Part shown: one piece after another, positions 41,527-49,994 of the stretch
Layout of the letters: every line of letters begins with the position of its first letter
Numbering within the stretch: the stretch's first letter is position 1
Source of the DNA: Candidatus Nitrosotalea okcheonensis
Lineage (GTDB): Archaea; Thermoproteota; Nitrososphaeria; Nitrososphaerales; Nitrosopumilaceae
NCBI RefSeq assembly: GCF_900177045.1
Contig: NZ_LT841358.1
Coordinates: forward strand, 141,073 to 205,072
Reading direction: 5' to 3'
DNA: 64,000 nt
Program-made: the position numbers and the translations under genes
The notes under the pieces: generated by a model
The model's database searches: none
Told to the model about the DNA's origin: nothing
The model's input: the letters and a program-made list of their open reading frames with translations, nothing else

Positions 41527-41648
41527 TATACCTAATGATATTGTCTCCCTATTTAAAATTCAAAATTGGTTTATCTGTTAAAAGTAAAATGTGGAATAAA
41601 TTAAAAGTCTAGAAAAAGGATAAGACCTTTTTTACAGGTCAACTTGCT

Positions 41649-41702
41649 TTATTTCTTCTTTGCTTTTGATTTTGCTTTTGGTTTTGCTTTGGCTTTTGCC
41701 AT
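41649..41702 (-). CDS. 17-residue Lys/Ala peptide
   Basis: A frame from ATG (41702) to TAA (41649) encodes MAKAKAKPKAKSKAKKK. The repeat of AK and PK looks like a histone H1-type tail. No start lies upstream in frame, and a TATA-like TATACTTAA is about 30 bases upstream on the minus strand. It could be a nucleoid or ribosome-associated micropeptide, or a chance product of a short repeat. Confidence 0.3.
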   Translation of the reverse strand: MAKAKAKPKAKSKAKKK

Positions 41703-41843
41703 GGCTATTTGCTTTCGGTATCGGTATTAAGTATAATGAAATGGCACAATGATCGAAAAAGAGTCAAAATTTTGACATCAAAAGCAGATTTCGAGCATTT
41801 TTATTGAGTGATATCTAAACCACGTTTAGAAGGAGGTGCGACG

Positions 41844-42143
41844 ATGAGTTACAACGATAGAGGCGGTTCATACGGTGGACGATCAGGTGGCGGATACGGC
41901 GGCGGTCGAAGATTCGGCGGCGGTGGCGGTAGAAGTTTTGATAACAGTCCAAAACCAGTAGAAACCGGAAAGGAATACGACGTTTCCATTACTGAAATCA
42001 GTAGAAAAGGCGACGGTATTGCAAGAGTAGAAGGCTTTGTAATATTTGTTAAAGACGGCAAAGCTGGCCAGAATGCTAAGGTAAAAATTACCCAAGTAGG
42101 CCAGAGATTTGCTTCTGCTGAAATAGTAGAAGGTTCTCAATAA
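41844..42143 (+). CDS. Gly-rich TRAM-domain RNA-binding protein
   Basis: I choose ATG 41844 because a strong Shine-Dalgarno AAGGAGGTG (41830-41838) lies just upstream; the longer frame from 41808 would include it. The 99-residue product has a Gly/Arg-rich N-terminal part (GGSYGGRSGGGYGGGRRFGG) and a C-terminal TRAM domain: VETGKEYDVSITEISRKGDG, IARVEGFVIFVKDGKAGQ and VKITQVGQRFASAEIVE. TRAM proteins of this size act as RNA chaperones in archaea. The disordered Gly/Arg tail would add RNA binding. An RBS is rare among genes in this window. Confidence 0.85.
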   Translation: MSYNDRGGSYGGRSGGGYGGGRRFGGGGGRSFDNSPKPVETGKEYDVSITEISRKGDGIARVEGFVIFVKDGKAGQNAKVKITQVGQRFASAEIVEGSQ

Positions 42144-42305
42144 AATAAAGGCAATTCAGACAAACATCTGATTCCTATATTTTTCTCAATTTTTATCTAA
42201 TGTTATAATTTACGGCATCTATTGTCGGTATAACTCATGTCTTGTTTGTTCATAATGCCCTGACTGTTTCTTATATGATAATTTTTACATTATTTTTTAT
42301 CTGAA

Positions 42306-43073
42306 TTGGAAAACAAACCCTTGACTACAAACATAGTCTCAAATAAACAAGAGCGGGTACCTGAAATATGTTCCTTAGACATGTCTGTAGCAAATCACGA
42401 TATGAAGACTCATCTTTCTCCAATAAAGATGTGCGTAGAAATGTTAGAATCTCATGTATCTGGCCCGCTAAATGAAAAACAGGAGAGGATGATTGGAACT
42501 ATACATCGGTGTGTGGATAAACTAGAGTCATTGATTAAAGATATTTCAGATGTGTATAAACTAGAATTACAGTCTCTAGAGTTGTCAAAAATGGAATTGA
42601 ATGTGCAAAGTCTCATGAATGAATGTGCGGATCTATTACAACCTTTGATAGTAGGAAAATCTATTGAGCTAAAGATAGTAGGAATGGATGGACTAATTTA
42701 TGCAGATAAAAACAGAATTGAGCAGGTCATCGTAAACTTGGTAAAAAACTCCATAGATTTTGTTCCTAAAATTGATGGCAAAATCACAATAGTGGTTGAA
42801 AAAGATGGATTTTCTAATTTGTTGTTTTCTGTTAGAGATAATGGTGAGGGAATAAAATCTGAAGATCTAGAAAAAATATTTGCCAAGTTTTACAGGGGTG
42901 TATCCAAACCGTCTCGAATGTACGGAGGTTCAGGACTTGGGTTGGCAATTTGTAAGGGTATTGTAGAAGCACATGGGGGGAAAATATGGGCTGAATCTGG
43001 ATTGCGAAACGGTTCTCTGTTCAAGTTCACTATCCCAATCTGGGTGCCACAATCACAAAATGTTTGCCCGTGA
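42306..43073 (+). CDS. Soluble histidine kinase
   Basis: The frame begins with TTG at 42306 (no upstream ATG). The 255-residue protein consists only of the kinase core: HisKA SVANHDMKTHLSPIKMCVEML with the phospho-His, and an HATPase with NLVKNSIDFV, DNGEGIKSEDLEKIFAKFYR and YGGSGLGLAICKGIVEAHGGK. No sensor or membrane domain is present. It would need a partner for sensing. It is convergent with the gene at 43076 (two bases apart). Confidence 0.85.
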   Translation: MENKPLTTNIVSNKQERVPEICSLDMSVANHDMKTHLSPIKMCVEMLESHVSGPLNEKQERMIGTIHRCVDKLESLIKDISDVYKLELQSLELSKMELNVQSLMNECADLLQPLIVGKSIELKIVGMDGLIYADKNRIEQVIVNLVKNSIDFVPKIDGKITIVVEKDGFSNLLFSVRDNGEGIKSEDLEKIFAKFYRGVSKPSRMYGGSGLGLAICKGIVEAHGGKIWAESGLRNGSLFKFTIPIWVPQSQNVCP

Positions 43074-43075
43074 CG

Positions 43076-43375
43076 TCATCTAGCTTTAGAAATGGCGTCT
43101 CTTATTTCGCCTGATTTCGCAAAAATTGTCTTTCCTATGTCATCAACTTCTGTTCCCGTTGGCTTTTTTCCCGAATGGACAACAAAATAATATGTTTCAA
43201 ACTTACCTATGATGGAACCATGTGTATATCCGTAAACATACTCTGATTCGTTTGCTATCTGAAAGACTCCTTGAAATTGCGGAAGACGAATATTTTTAAC
43301 AAGCCCTGGAATCTTGGATATTTCTTCTTCTATCATTGTATCAAGGATTTTTTTATCTTTTTTCTCTAATACCAT
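43076..43375 (-). CDS. Hypothetical protein, member of a tandem pair
   Basis: The 99-residue soluble protein is related to the next gene upstream (43421). Shared features are the MVL opening, Y.YGY..G...G (VYGYTHGSIIGKF versus IYGYLVGQMEGYI) and a C-terminal helix with EI.K or AEEIRQ after a GK.P segment. A likely alpha/beta fold with a central sheet is inferred. It is found as the second gene of a two-gene minus operon. No function is known. Confidence 0.55.
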   Translation of the reverse strand: MVLEKKDKKILDTMIEEEISKIPGLVKNIRLPQFQGVFQIANESEYVYGYTHGSIIGKFETYYFVVHSGKKPTGTEVDDIGKTIFAKSGEIRDAISKAR

Positions 43376-43420
43376 GTTTGAAAGACGATTGGGTTCAATA
43401 AAAGTCTGATACCATTTTTT

Positions 43421-43729
43421 TCAACTTGTCTCATCTTTTTTTTCATGTACTGTCATTACTTGTCTGATCTCTTCCGCCCTTTCCTCTACCATCTTCCTAA
43501 TCTCTTTACTCTCTTCTGAATCTGGTATCTTACCATGTCTTCCAACTATGAGGCCTGCAATATATCCCTCCATCTGGCCAACCAGATAACCGTATATGAA
43601 ATCTGAGCCGCTTTTGAATTTCCAAATCTTCTGTAAACGAGATTCACCTTTTTTCAATAGGGTCACATTGGGGCACCAGTTCTTGATGGCACTCTCTACC
43701 TCTTTTCTAATGTATACGCCTAGTACCAT
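43421..43729 (-). CDS. Hypothetical protein, member of a tandem pair
   Basis: The 102-residue product is a paralogue of 43076: MVLGVYIRKEVESAIKNWCP, SRLQKIWKFKSGSDFIYGYL, EGYIAGLIVGRHGKIPDSEE and RKMVEERAEEIRQVM. It lies 46 bases upstream of its partner, in a run of minus-strand genes. The pair probably arose by tandem duplication. No motif for catalysis or metal binding is visible. Confidence 0.55.
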   Translation of the reverse strand: MVLGVYIRKEVESAIKNWCPNVTLLKKGESRLQKIWKFKSGSDFIYGYLVGQMEGYIAGLIVGRHGKIPDSEESKEIRKMVEERAEEIRQVMTVHEKKDETS

Positions 43730-43795
43730 TAGATCTCTTTTCCTGACTCAACTCTAAAAAGTTTATCGAGTTGATTTCCAGTTGTATTGCTGCAG

Positions 43796-44371
43796 TCACT
43801 GAAAGACAATGGGCCGTAATCCATATGATGTAACTATGTCATTAATCCCATCCACTAGTCTCACAATACCTGGAGTCTGGGCCTTATTTTTGATTAGATC
43901 TGTTTTAATTATGTTTAGGTAGTATAGTTTCTTTTTCATCTCCTTTGTTTTTCTTGTCTTTGAAAATGATGAATTTTTTAAATCTCTGAGATTTGCAGAT
44001 ATGCTGCATAATTTTATTATCTTTGCCTCAAGAGGCGATTCTTTTAGTTGTTTTACATATTGTTCCTCTTGCATTGATCTTGGAAGACTTTGGTCCTTTG
44101 ATATTGATAAGACTAGGACTGCCACTCTTGAACCAAATCTCTTATCTAATTCATCAAAACTTGTCTTACAATTGTCGATTATATCGTGGAGCCAAGCAGC
44201 TGATAATACATCATCATTTGTTATTCCAAGACTCTTGAGTCTCGCAACTACTGCTGACAAGTATTCTTGATGTATGACACCATCATTTTTTATCCTGCCC
44301 ATGTATCGTTCTTTTACAAAATTTTCTGCTGATTGCTTCTGGGACATGGTTGAATTCTTTCTGAAAATCAA
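43796..44371 (-). CDS. HD-domain protein, Mesh1/RelA-hydrolase-like, degenerate
   Basis: The 191-residue protein follows the (p)ppGpp hydrolase HD fold: IHQEYLSAVVARLKSLGITN with the first His, SAAWLHDIIDNCKTSFDELD with the HD pair, and FGSRVAVLVLSISKD. In active enzymes HD is followed by two acidic residues (HDxxED) and a later Asp occurs in a KLADKxxNL block; here these read HDIIDN and KLCSISANL. Loss of the final Asp suggests altered or lost hydrolysis. An internal ATG (MSQKQSAENF) may be the true start. Confidence 0.65.
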   Translation of the reverse strand: MIFRKNSTMSQKQSAENFVKERYMGRIKNDGVIHQEYLSAVVARLKSLGITNDDVLSAAWLHDIIDNCKTSFDELDKRFGSRVAVLVLSISKDQSLPRSMQEEQYVKQLKESPLEAKIIKLCSISANLRDLKNSSFSKTRKTKEMKKKLYYLNIIKTDLIKNKAQTPGIVRLVDGINDIVTSYGLRPIVFQ

Positions 44372-44435
44372 CTTAACCTTTCTGATCTAACAATATGGGA
44401 CTAGATCAAAAAAATTTTTTTAAGCGTTTTTCAGC

Positions 44436-44579
44436 CTAAAATCTGCGTGCTGGACGATGTTTTGGTAAACATTCTTTGCAATATACTGGTCTACCTTCTG
44501 CTGGTTTGAAGGGAACCTGTGTTTCTTTTTTACAGTCTGCACATGTGGCAGGAAACATTTGTCTGTCTTCAGTTGACAT
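44436..44579 (-). CDS. 47-residue zinc-ribbon miniprotein (VPFKP type)
   Basis: The frame runs from ATG (44579) to TAG (44436). The product is MSTEDRQMFPATCADC..., then VPFKPAEGRPVYCKEC and a basic end KHRPARRF. CxxC, VPF.P, RPVYC..C is a signature seen in short archaeal and bacterial zinc-ribbon proteins and at the end of some helicases and RNA-binding proteins. The basic tail suits nucleic-acid binding. It lies between the Mesh1-like gene and the PEF-CTERM gene. Confidence 0.65.
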   Translation of the reverse strand: MSTEDRQMFPATCADCKKETQVPFKPAEGRPVYCKECLPKHRPARRF

Positions 44580-44735
44580 GATTTTTGTTGATAAATGCTA
44601 CATAATAACTGTTCACTCAGGATTTTTAGACCTTTATCACGTGTTTGCCTATCCGAAGTCTGCTGGGAAGACAATTTCACGAGTATTCTAGTACCATACT
44701 TGTCTAGGTACATGACTGTTAGTGATCAATTGCTC

Positions 44736-45437
44736 TTATGATGACTTTATTCTGAAAATGAAAATAACTGAAAACATTCCGATTACAAGTATTGTAGGAG
44801 CTATGGGGAATTCTGGAACAGGGTTAGTTTGACTTGCCAAAAATGTACTTGCAGAATCTTCGAATAACTGTGAGTTTTTGTCAATGTTGTCTGGATTGCT
44901 TGTTAGATCTAATGTGTACTGATTTCCATTATCTAAAAAATAAATTATGTTTTCACTCAATGATGTGGAATTGTCTAAAGAATAGTGTGTGGCAGAACTA
45001 ATTGTAACACGTACTCCATCAGTGAATCTGTCCACTACTCCGTTGTATACTATTGTATTAGAATCTGTATCTTTATGTGTCATCTCTTGGGCTATTGTAG
45101 CAAGAATATCATTATCTGTGTGGTTGTTTATGGCATCTATTACATTCGATGCTATGTACCTGTGATAAATTCCAAATGTGGCCAACTGGGTTTTATCATT
45201 GTTTGAAAATGTTACTATTGATTGATTTGATATGTTTGGTGGTAAGTTATTCAGGGCTTCCCAGTTGAGAGGTGGCTGGATGGAAATACCATAGTTAGAA
45301 TTTTTGTAGGTATTAGAATCTGCAAATCTGAGAGCATCCGCAAATATGGAAACATTGTGATTTGTTGCATATGCTATACTTGTAGAAAATAGAGTTAGCG
45401 CAATCGCTGCTGTGATTATCGGTATTGTTTTATTCAT
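44736..45437 (-). CDS. Secreted PsbP-like protein with a PEF-CTERM tail
   Basis: The 233-residue protein has a signal peptide (cleaved near AYA-TNH), a domain beginning with YKNSNYGISIQPPLNWEALN, a pattern typical of PsbP-like envelope proteins, and many N-x-S/T sites. The C-terminus VPEFPIAPTILVIGMFSVIF is a PEF-CTERM sorting signal with a membrane helix and a short basic end. Presumably it is processed by an archaeosortase and anchored to a lipid. Its ligand is unknown. Confidence 0.75.
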   Translation of the reverse strand: MNKTIPIITAAIALTLFSTSIAYATNHNVSIFADALRFADSNTYKNSNYGISIQPPLNWEALNNLPPNISNQSIVTFSNNDKTQLATFGIYHRYIASNVIDAINNHTDNDILATIAQEMTHKDTDSNTIVYNGVVDRFTDGVRVTISSATHYSLDNSTSLSENIIYFLDNGNQYTLDLTSNPDNIDKNSQLFEDSASTFLASQTNPVPEFPIAPTILVIGMFSVIFIFRIKSS

Positions 45438-45491
45438 GATTTTTCTTGATGGTACTGTTATTTATTGTTCAAGATTTTCCTAGATTGGTTA

Positions 45492-45866
45492 TTATGAAAA
45501 ATGTTTTACTATGGGTAGGCAATTATCTATTATTCTGAGCACTTCGGAACGAATTACTTTTTTATCAATTGATACCCAGACGGTATTCTTACCTACTGCA
45601 AAAGAGATGGTTTGTACTTTTTCTCTTTCCTCCCACATGAATTGTACGTCGCCAAGCTGTCTGTTAAACTGTGATGCCATACGGGTCTTGATTGCAAGAT
45701 GTGAAAACTGATCAGTCGTATTTTTTATGTTAAGCAGTGGTTCATGCCCATGCCTTCTCTCATATACCATGATCTTTCCCTTACTATCTATTACGCCTGC
45801 AAATCTAACATACTGGCTAATCGCTCGTATTGCTTTTACTATTCCTTGGGCGTCTTTTTTATTCAA
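45492..45866 (-). CDS. DUF6659-like protein
   Basis: The 124-residue protein has the family layout: an N-terminal helix AQGIVKAIRAISQYVRFAGV, then IDSKGKIMVYERR, a helical core (QFSHLAIKTRMASQFNRQLG), EEREKVQTISFAVGKNTVWV and a final helix. It resembles the copies at 26470 and 28588 in organisation, and least in residues. These proteins look like roadblock-type sensors. It lies between the PEF-CTERM gene and the TPR gene on the same strand. Confidence 0.65.
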   Translation of the reverse strand: MNKKDAQGIVKAIRAISQYVRFAGVIDSKGKIMVYERRHGHEPLLNIKNTTDQFSHLAIKTRMASQFNRQLGDVQFMWEEREKVQTISFAVGKNTVWVSIDKKVIRSEVLRIIDNCLPIVKHFS

Positions 45867-45982
45867 TATCCCATGTGCTAATTTTTTGCTATATAACCAT
45901 TGTTCACTTGTTCTTGATAATGACTTGGGGGTTAGAGGTATTTACTACAAATTTGATGTCTAACTTTTGATAAAATGGGGAT

Positions 45983-46597
45983 TCACTGGGAAAAATTTTG
46001 TCTCATGCTCTTTTCAGCTTGTTGTCTTAATTGCGTTGCAAAAAAATTATCTGGCTCATAATCTAGCACTGTATCAAAATAGGCAATAGCCTCATCATAT
46101 TTGCCAAGGTGGGAAAGAGACAGGCCTTTGTTTATTATTATGTTTATTTCCCTTGGTTTGGTTTCAAGGATCTTGTCAAAACAATCTATTGCTTCCCTAT
46201 ACCTGCCTATGTTGTCAAGCGAATATCCCTTCAATGACAGAGCTCCGGGATCATCTGGCATCAACCTTAAAGCCTGATCAAAACACCGCAGTGCATCCTC
46301 ATGTTTGCTTATGTTTGGATTTGAAAGACACAGTCCTTTGTTGACGAATGCACCAAAGTTATTCGGATCTATCTTCAATGACTTGTCATAGCACTCAATT
46401 GCGTCATCAAATTTTAGTAGCATTTGAAATGATATTGCTTTATCATATAATAACTCGGCATTATTTGGAGATGACTCTAAAGCCTTGTCTAGGTATGAAA
46501 TTGCCTCTTCCTGACTTCCTTCTTTTTGCAACATGAGCGCTTTTTTATGTAATGATTCCACGGAATTGTTTTTGGATGTAGTATCAGCTCTGCCCAA
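45983..46597 (-). CDS. TPR protein with five repeats
   Basis: The 204-residue protein consists of tandem tetratricopeptide repeats of about 34 residues: EEAISYLDKALESSPNNAEL, DDAIECYDKSLKIDPNNFGA, EDALRCFDQALRLMPDDPGA, REAIDCFDKILETKPREINI and DEAIAYFDTVLDYEPDNFFA. It ends with a short basic QLRQQAEKSMRQNFSQ. The order of residues places it in the Sel1/TPR scaffold class. It is divergent from 46644 and follows the 45492 gene in direction, so it may be linked to DUF6659 proteins, as at 28197-28944. Confidence 0.85.
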   Translation of the reverse strand: MGRADTTSKNNSVESLHKKALMLQKEGSQEEAISYLDKALESSPNNAELLYDKAISFQMLLKFDDAIECYDKSLKIDPNNFGAFVNKGLCLSNPNISKHEDALRCFDQALRLMPDDPGALSLKGYSLDNIGRYREAIDCFDKILETKPREINIIINKGLSLSHLGKYDEAIAYFDTVLDYEPDNFFATQLRQQAEKSMRQNFSQ

Positions 46598-46643
46598 TGA
46601 TACTATTACGTGATCCTGACTGATAAAGATTGGAATTACACAT

Positions 46644-47006
46644 ATGTATTATTGTACATTGAATATTGTTGCTACAATTGATAATGACCCTGACAATTAT
46701 AATGATCTTCTACCAAGTTGCACTGTCTTGGATTTCAGTCGCAAGAAAACAATTAACATATTTGCAATTATTCTTGTATTGTTAATAGCGGTACCTGAGA
46801 TTGTTGGTCATACTTTATTTGACAAGGCTCATCCTGAAAACTCGTCTGTTGTTGCAGCACTCGCTCTTGCGAAAAAGTTTGAAGCAAATAAACATTCCAG
46901 TCCGTCCTGCAATCTTATAATTCAAAATGATACTTCTGGCGCAGGAATTGCACGGGCAGCTGGTCTACAAGGGCAATATGGGAACTTTACTTGTACCAGC
47001 CCTTGA
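46644..47006 (+). CDS. Membrane-anchored small protein, unknown function
   Basis: The 120-residue frame has a polar N-terminus of about 35 residues, a membrane helix at about 36-53 (INIFAIILVLLIAVPEIVG) and an extracytoplasmic C-terminus with two Cys (SPSCNLII, FTCTSP) that may pair. The N-terminal part may be over-extended, and no family is recognised. It is divergent from the TPR gene and precedes a decayed gene on the other strand. Confidence 0.45.
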   Translation: MYYCTLNIVATIDNDPDNYNDLLPSCTVLDFSRKKTINIFAIILVLLIAVPEIVGHTLFDKAHPENSSVVAALALAKKFEANKHSSPSCNLIIQNDTSGAGIARAAGLQGQYGNFTCTSP

Positions 47007-47040
47007 CGTCTACTGATTATCCTTTATTTCTAGGTTGAAT

Positions 47041-47408
47041 CTACTTGATGATCTTACACTTGGATGTGATGTCCCTTATTGATGAATAATAAGTATAACC
47101 CAAGACTGCAATTGACACCAGTCTTAACGGCATCTCATAATTTGTAAGAAACGCAGTATCTGTTCCTCCTATGGTTCCAAATATGGATATTGCAGAAAAC
47201 CCAAGTGATCCACAACTGCATGCACTGCACTTGCATCTATGATGGAGCCAAAGAAACCGATCCCTGATCTTTTCAAACCATTATTTGACATACGCATATG
47301 CTAAATGCTCAAACTTGTGACAATTCAAGATAGTAGTACAATTGCAACAATTAGAACAAAGTCTACGATTGAATTTGTTGGTACGTAGAACGTCCATACG
47401 CTCGGGAA
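47041..47408 (-). pseudogene. Decayed Cys-rich small membrane protein
   Basis: Reading the minus strand, the frame starts with VWTFYVPTNSIVDFVLIVAI, a membrane helix, then meets TGA, runs IVTSLSI, meets TAG, and runs HMRMSNNGLKRSGIGFFGSI. It must then shift frame to CKCSACSCGSLGFSAISIFG, TIGGTDTAFLTNYEMPLRLV and SIAVLGYTYYSSIRDI, ending at TAG 47041. The clustered CKCSACSC before a Gly-rich helix resembles small metal-transport membrane proteins of the Mer type. Two stops and one frameshift are the only defects I see; the start codon is also lost. Confidence 0.55.
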
Positions 47409-47465
47409 TTATTTAATCACATTTTTCACAATATCTTAATTGTTGATGTGTAAACACATGATATG

Positions 47466-48662
47466 CTACTCTACCCGAATTTGTAGCGGCAGTGAAGGAG
47501 CTAATGCATTTGGACTTGATATGCTCTGCCAGACAAAAATTTGAGCAGTATAAGTCCCGGCAGTACTTGGTAGCCATGATTGGCCAAGACTGAGAGTCTG
47601 TCCTGGAGTCATTGAACCTGTTATCCAAGATAATGAAACTGTGATTCCATTATTGTCTTGTATTTGTACAAGATACGCAAATGGTTGATCTCTTTTTTGC
47701 TGATTTGTAACATCTGACACAACTTGTATCTGTTGGTTTACATTGACTTTGCTCAATACTTTTCCAGTCGAGTCTACAATTCTTGCATTGCTCAAAGCTG
47801 CTTGCTCAAGTGGAGCAAGAACCGTACCTGCAGTTGTTGTTGCAGTAAGACGCAATTGGTCCGATGGTGAATATGGCAGTGGAAGGGTATTGTCTGTATA
47901 TTCTGCAGTTATGGTATCGCCGGGTGATACATGTAATCTACTTCCTGCTGATCTCAAATCGGTGGTAAGATACACCGTTCCCTGAAATATTCCCGTGTTT
48001 GGACCTGTTTCAGTCATTGTTAGATTGATGCCTCCTGAATCCGAGTCTGACCAAACACTTGTATCAAATTTGTCAATTGCACCTGGGTTGAGATTCATGT
48101 CAGGATCTGTTATCTGTACTATTGCCTGACTATTTACCGGATAACTTGATTGTAACCATTGTATGCTGCCTTGATTCCAACTGATTGTACCAGATCCTGT
48201 TACAACTTCATTACGGTTGTACTCAAACGAGACCGTAACTCCATCATTATTACTGCTTGGGAGAAACCCGTTTGTAGGACCGCATGTGGGGCTGCACGTT
48301 GATTGGATTCCAGTAGGATTTGTACCCTGACCGTCTACGCCTGTTGATCCCTTCAATGCTGGATCACCAGTAAGTGTAACATATCCACTAAATATTCCCG
48401 TGTTTGGACCTGTTTCAACCAAACGATATGGTATGCTGTGACCGCTTGTAGAGACAGTTATCTTATCATCCGCAGTAACACCTATCTCATCAATTATGTT
48501 AGGATCTGAATTAAAATCCGGTGCATAAATTGTAATGTATACCCGGTCAGTCCAACTGAATATTTTTTTGTTAAGCTGTATGGGAGATGATGTTGAAAAT
48601 GCATTTTGAGGCATTATGAGAAAACATATTACAATCATCGAAACTATGATAATTTTCTTCAA
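47466..48662 (-). CDS. Secreted multidomain surface protein
   Basis: The 398-residue protein has a signal peptide (AFS-TSS) and two homologous beta domains: one with TIYAPDFNSDPNIIDEIGV and RLVETGPNTGIFSGYVTLTG, the other with ITDPDMNLNPGAIDKFDTSV and MTETGPNTGIFQGTVYLTTD. A third C-terminal domain, resembling a CARDB-like fold, has VNVNQQIQVVSDVTNQQKRD and GQSWLPSTAGTYTAQIFVW. The repeat ETGPNTGIF is shared with the 25250 protein. No membrane anchor is visible, so it may be held by other surface proteins. Confidence 0.75.
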   Translation of the reverse strand: MKKIIIVSMIVICFLIMPQNAFSTSSPIQLNKKIFSWTDRVYITIYAPDFNSDPNIIDEIGVTADDKITVSTSGHSIPYRLVETGPNTGIFSGYVTLTGDPALKGSTGVDGQGTNPTGIQSTCSPTCGPTNGFLPSSNNDGVTVSFEYNRNEVVTGSGTISWNQGSIQWLQSSYPVNSQAIVQITDPDMNLNPGAIDKFDTSVWSDSDSGGINLTMTETGPNTGIFQGTVYLTTDLRSAGSRLHVSPGDTITAEYTDNTLPLPYSPSDQLRLTATTTAGTVLAPLEQAALSNARIVDSTGKVLSKVNVNQQIQVVSDVTNQQKRDQPFAYLVQIQDNNGITVSLSWITGSMTPGQTLSLGQSWLPSTAGTYTAQIFVWQSISSPNALAPSLPLQIRVE

Positions 48663-48762
48663 ACGTTATCTGGTACTGTAAATGGTCGTCATAAACATTG
48701 AGATAGAGGATACACACGAATCATTTTTACACCATATACGCGTACGACTCTTACTGCAAGTT

Positions 48763-48771
48763 TCTTATAAG
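48763..48771 (+). promoter_or_regulatory. TATA box for a leaderless TTG start
   Basis: TCTTATAAG is centred about 27 bases before the TTG at 48794. This spacing places transcription start on or next to the start codon, so the transcript would be leaderless. Confidence 0.45.
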
Positions 48772-48793
48772 GTGCTTTGAAAGTTTTTAACAC

Positions 48794-49363
48794 TTGGCAA
48801 AACTATCCCTGGCACGCGGTCCTGTAATTGCAGCAATTGGATTGATTGTAGTAGTGATAGGTGCCAATCTTTTCGATACATCATACCGATCCGTGGAATC
48901 TGTAATGGGAACCACATCTAGTATATTTGCAGACAAGGAAATTCTTCCAAATCAATTCGTCAATTCTACGATAGCGTCATCACATCTCCAAGAACATAAT
49001 GTCATTATAGTGCATGTCATACCCTCATCTGGTTCTGTCAAGCTAGAAGGTATTGACCCAAATGGTATGACTTTTGAGAAAGACAGCAGTGATGGTTTTC
49101 TATATCATATTATACAAAGAAGTCCTCAGGGTGGAGCATATGATCTCAAAATACTTGATACTGGAAGTAGGTCAGTGAGAATCAACGCTGTAATAGGTGA
49201 GGATCCGTTCTTAGGTAATAGCTGCAATACGTCATATGGGATGAAGTGTAACATTGTGCACCTAGCAGTGGGCATGGTAGCAACTGGTATTATTGCATTT
49301 GTTGTTGGAATTGGTATTGGAATGTATGATTTCAAAAAAGAGCAAAAACTTCAAAAAAAATAA
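48794..49363 (+). CDS. Two-TM envelope protein
   Basis: The start is TTG at 48794, supported by the TATA box spacing and because the sequence MAKLSLARGPVIAAIGLIVV follows at once. The 189-residue protein has a membrane helix at about residues 10-26, an outer domain of about 110 residues (IIVHVIPSSGSVKLEGIDPN, GGAYDLKILDTGSRSVRI) with a Cys pair (SCNTSYGMKC), and a second helix near 160-180 followed by FKKEQKLQKK. Function is unknown. The topology puts both termini inside. Confidence 0.65.
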   Translation: MAKLSLARGPVIAAIGLIVVVIGANLFDTSYRSVESVMGTTSSIFADKEILPNQFVNSTIASSHLQEHNVIIVHVIPSSGSVKLEGIDPNGMTFEKDSSDGFLYHIIQRSPQGGAYDLKILDTGSRSVRINAVIGEDPFLGNSCNTSYGMKCNIVHLAVGMVATGIIAFVVGIGIGMYDFKKEQKLQKK

Positions 49364-49492
49364 CGGTCAGTCTATTTTCTAAACTGTCTGATGTCTTGAA
49401 TAATTGGTGTGTTTCTATCTGGGCGTGTATTTTTTAACTTTACATATGATAGCCATCAATAATCTTATCAAGTGATATGACCATATGGTATC

Positions 49493-49843
49493 ATGTCAAA
49501 AGAATCTGCTCCCAAAGATTGGGACAAGATGTGGCTTGAATATAATAAATCGCTCAAGACATGGATGCACGCATTTGAAACACTTCAAAAGGCAACCAAT
49601 GATGTCCAGTCCAAATATAATGATGTCATGGCAAAAGCACTCAAAGAATCTAGTGATAAAACCATGAGTCAATTTACTGAAAACTGGCAGAAATCAATGA
49701 GCCAAGCAGGAATTGAGACATTCAAACAATTTGGTACCAACTGGCAAAAATCATTTAGTCAATCTGGAATGGATCAAATGAAAGCATATGGTGATGTGAT
49801 GAATAAATTTGCCGAAACTTGGCAAAAAATGTGGAACAAGTAA
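49493..49843 (+). CDS. Phasin-like helical protein with NWQKS repeats
   Basis: The 116-residue soluble protein is helical and amphipathic, without Cys. Internal repeats are visible: FTENWQKSMSQAGIETFKQ, FGTNWQKSFSQSGMDQMKA and FAETWQKMWNK. The N-terminal part (DWDKMWLEYNKSLKTWMHAF) carries the same Trp-x(5-7)-Trp spacing. Such Trp-rich amphipathic proteins coat polyhydroxyalkanoate granules or lipid surfaces, but no PHA synthase gene is in this window. Function is inferred from pattern only. Confidence 0.55.
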   Translation: MSKESAPKDWDKMWLEYNKSLKTWMHAFETLQKATNDVQSKYNDVMAKALKESSDKTMSQFTENWQKSMSQAGIETFKQFGTNWQKSFSQSGMDQMKAYGDVMNKFAETWQKMWNK

Positions 49844-49994
49844 AATTTTCACATCTTCATTTTTATTCATAATTTGCCTTGATTTGTCACGAAAGGAATT
49901 TTTTAACTGGAAAAAGAGTATTCGTTTTGTTAAAAGTCTGATTTGTAAAGATCCTAAAAACCGTCTTGCTCATTTTTGGATCAAAAATGGATCA
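49844..49994. other. Intergenic AT-rich sequence
   Basis: No gene is seen. T-rich strings after the 49843 stop may terminate transcription. Confidence 0.3.
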
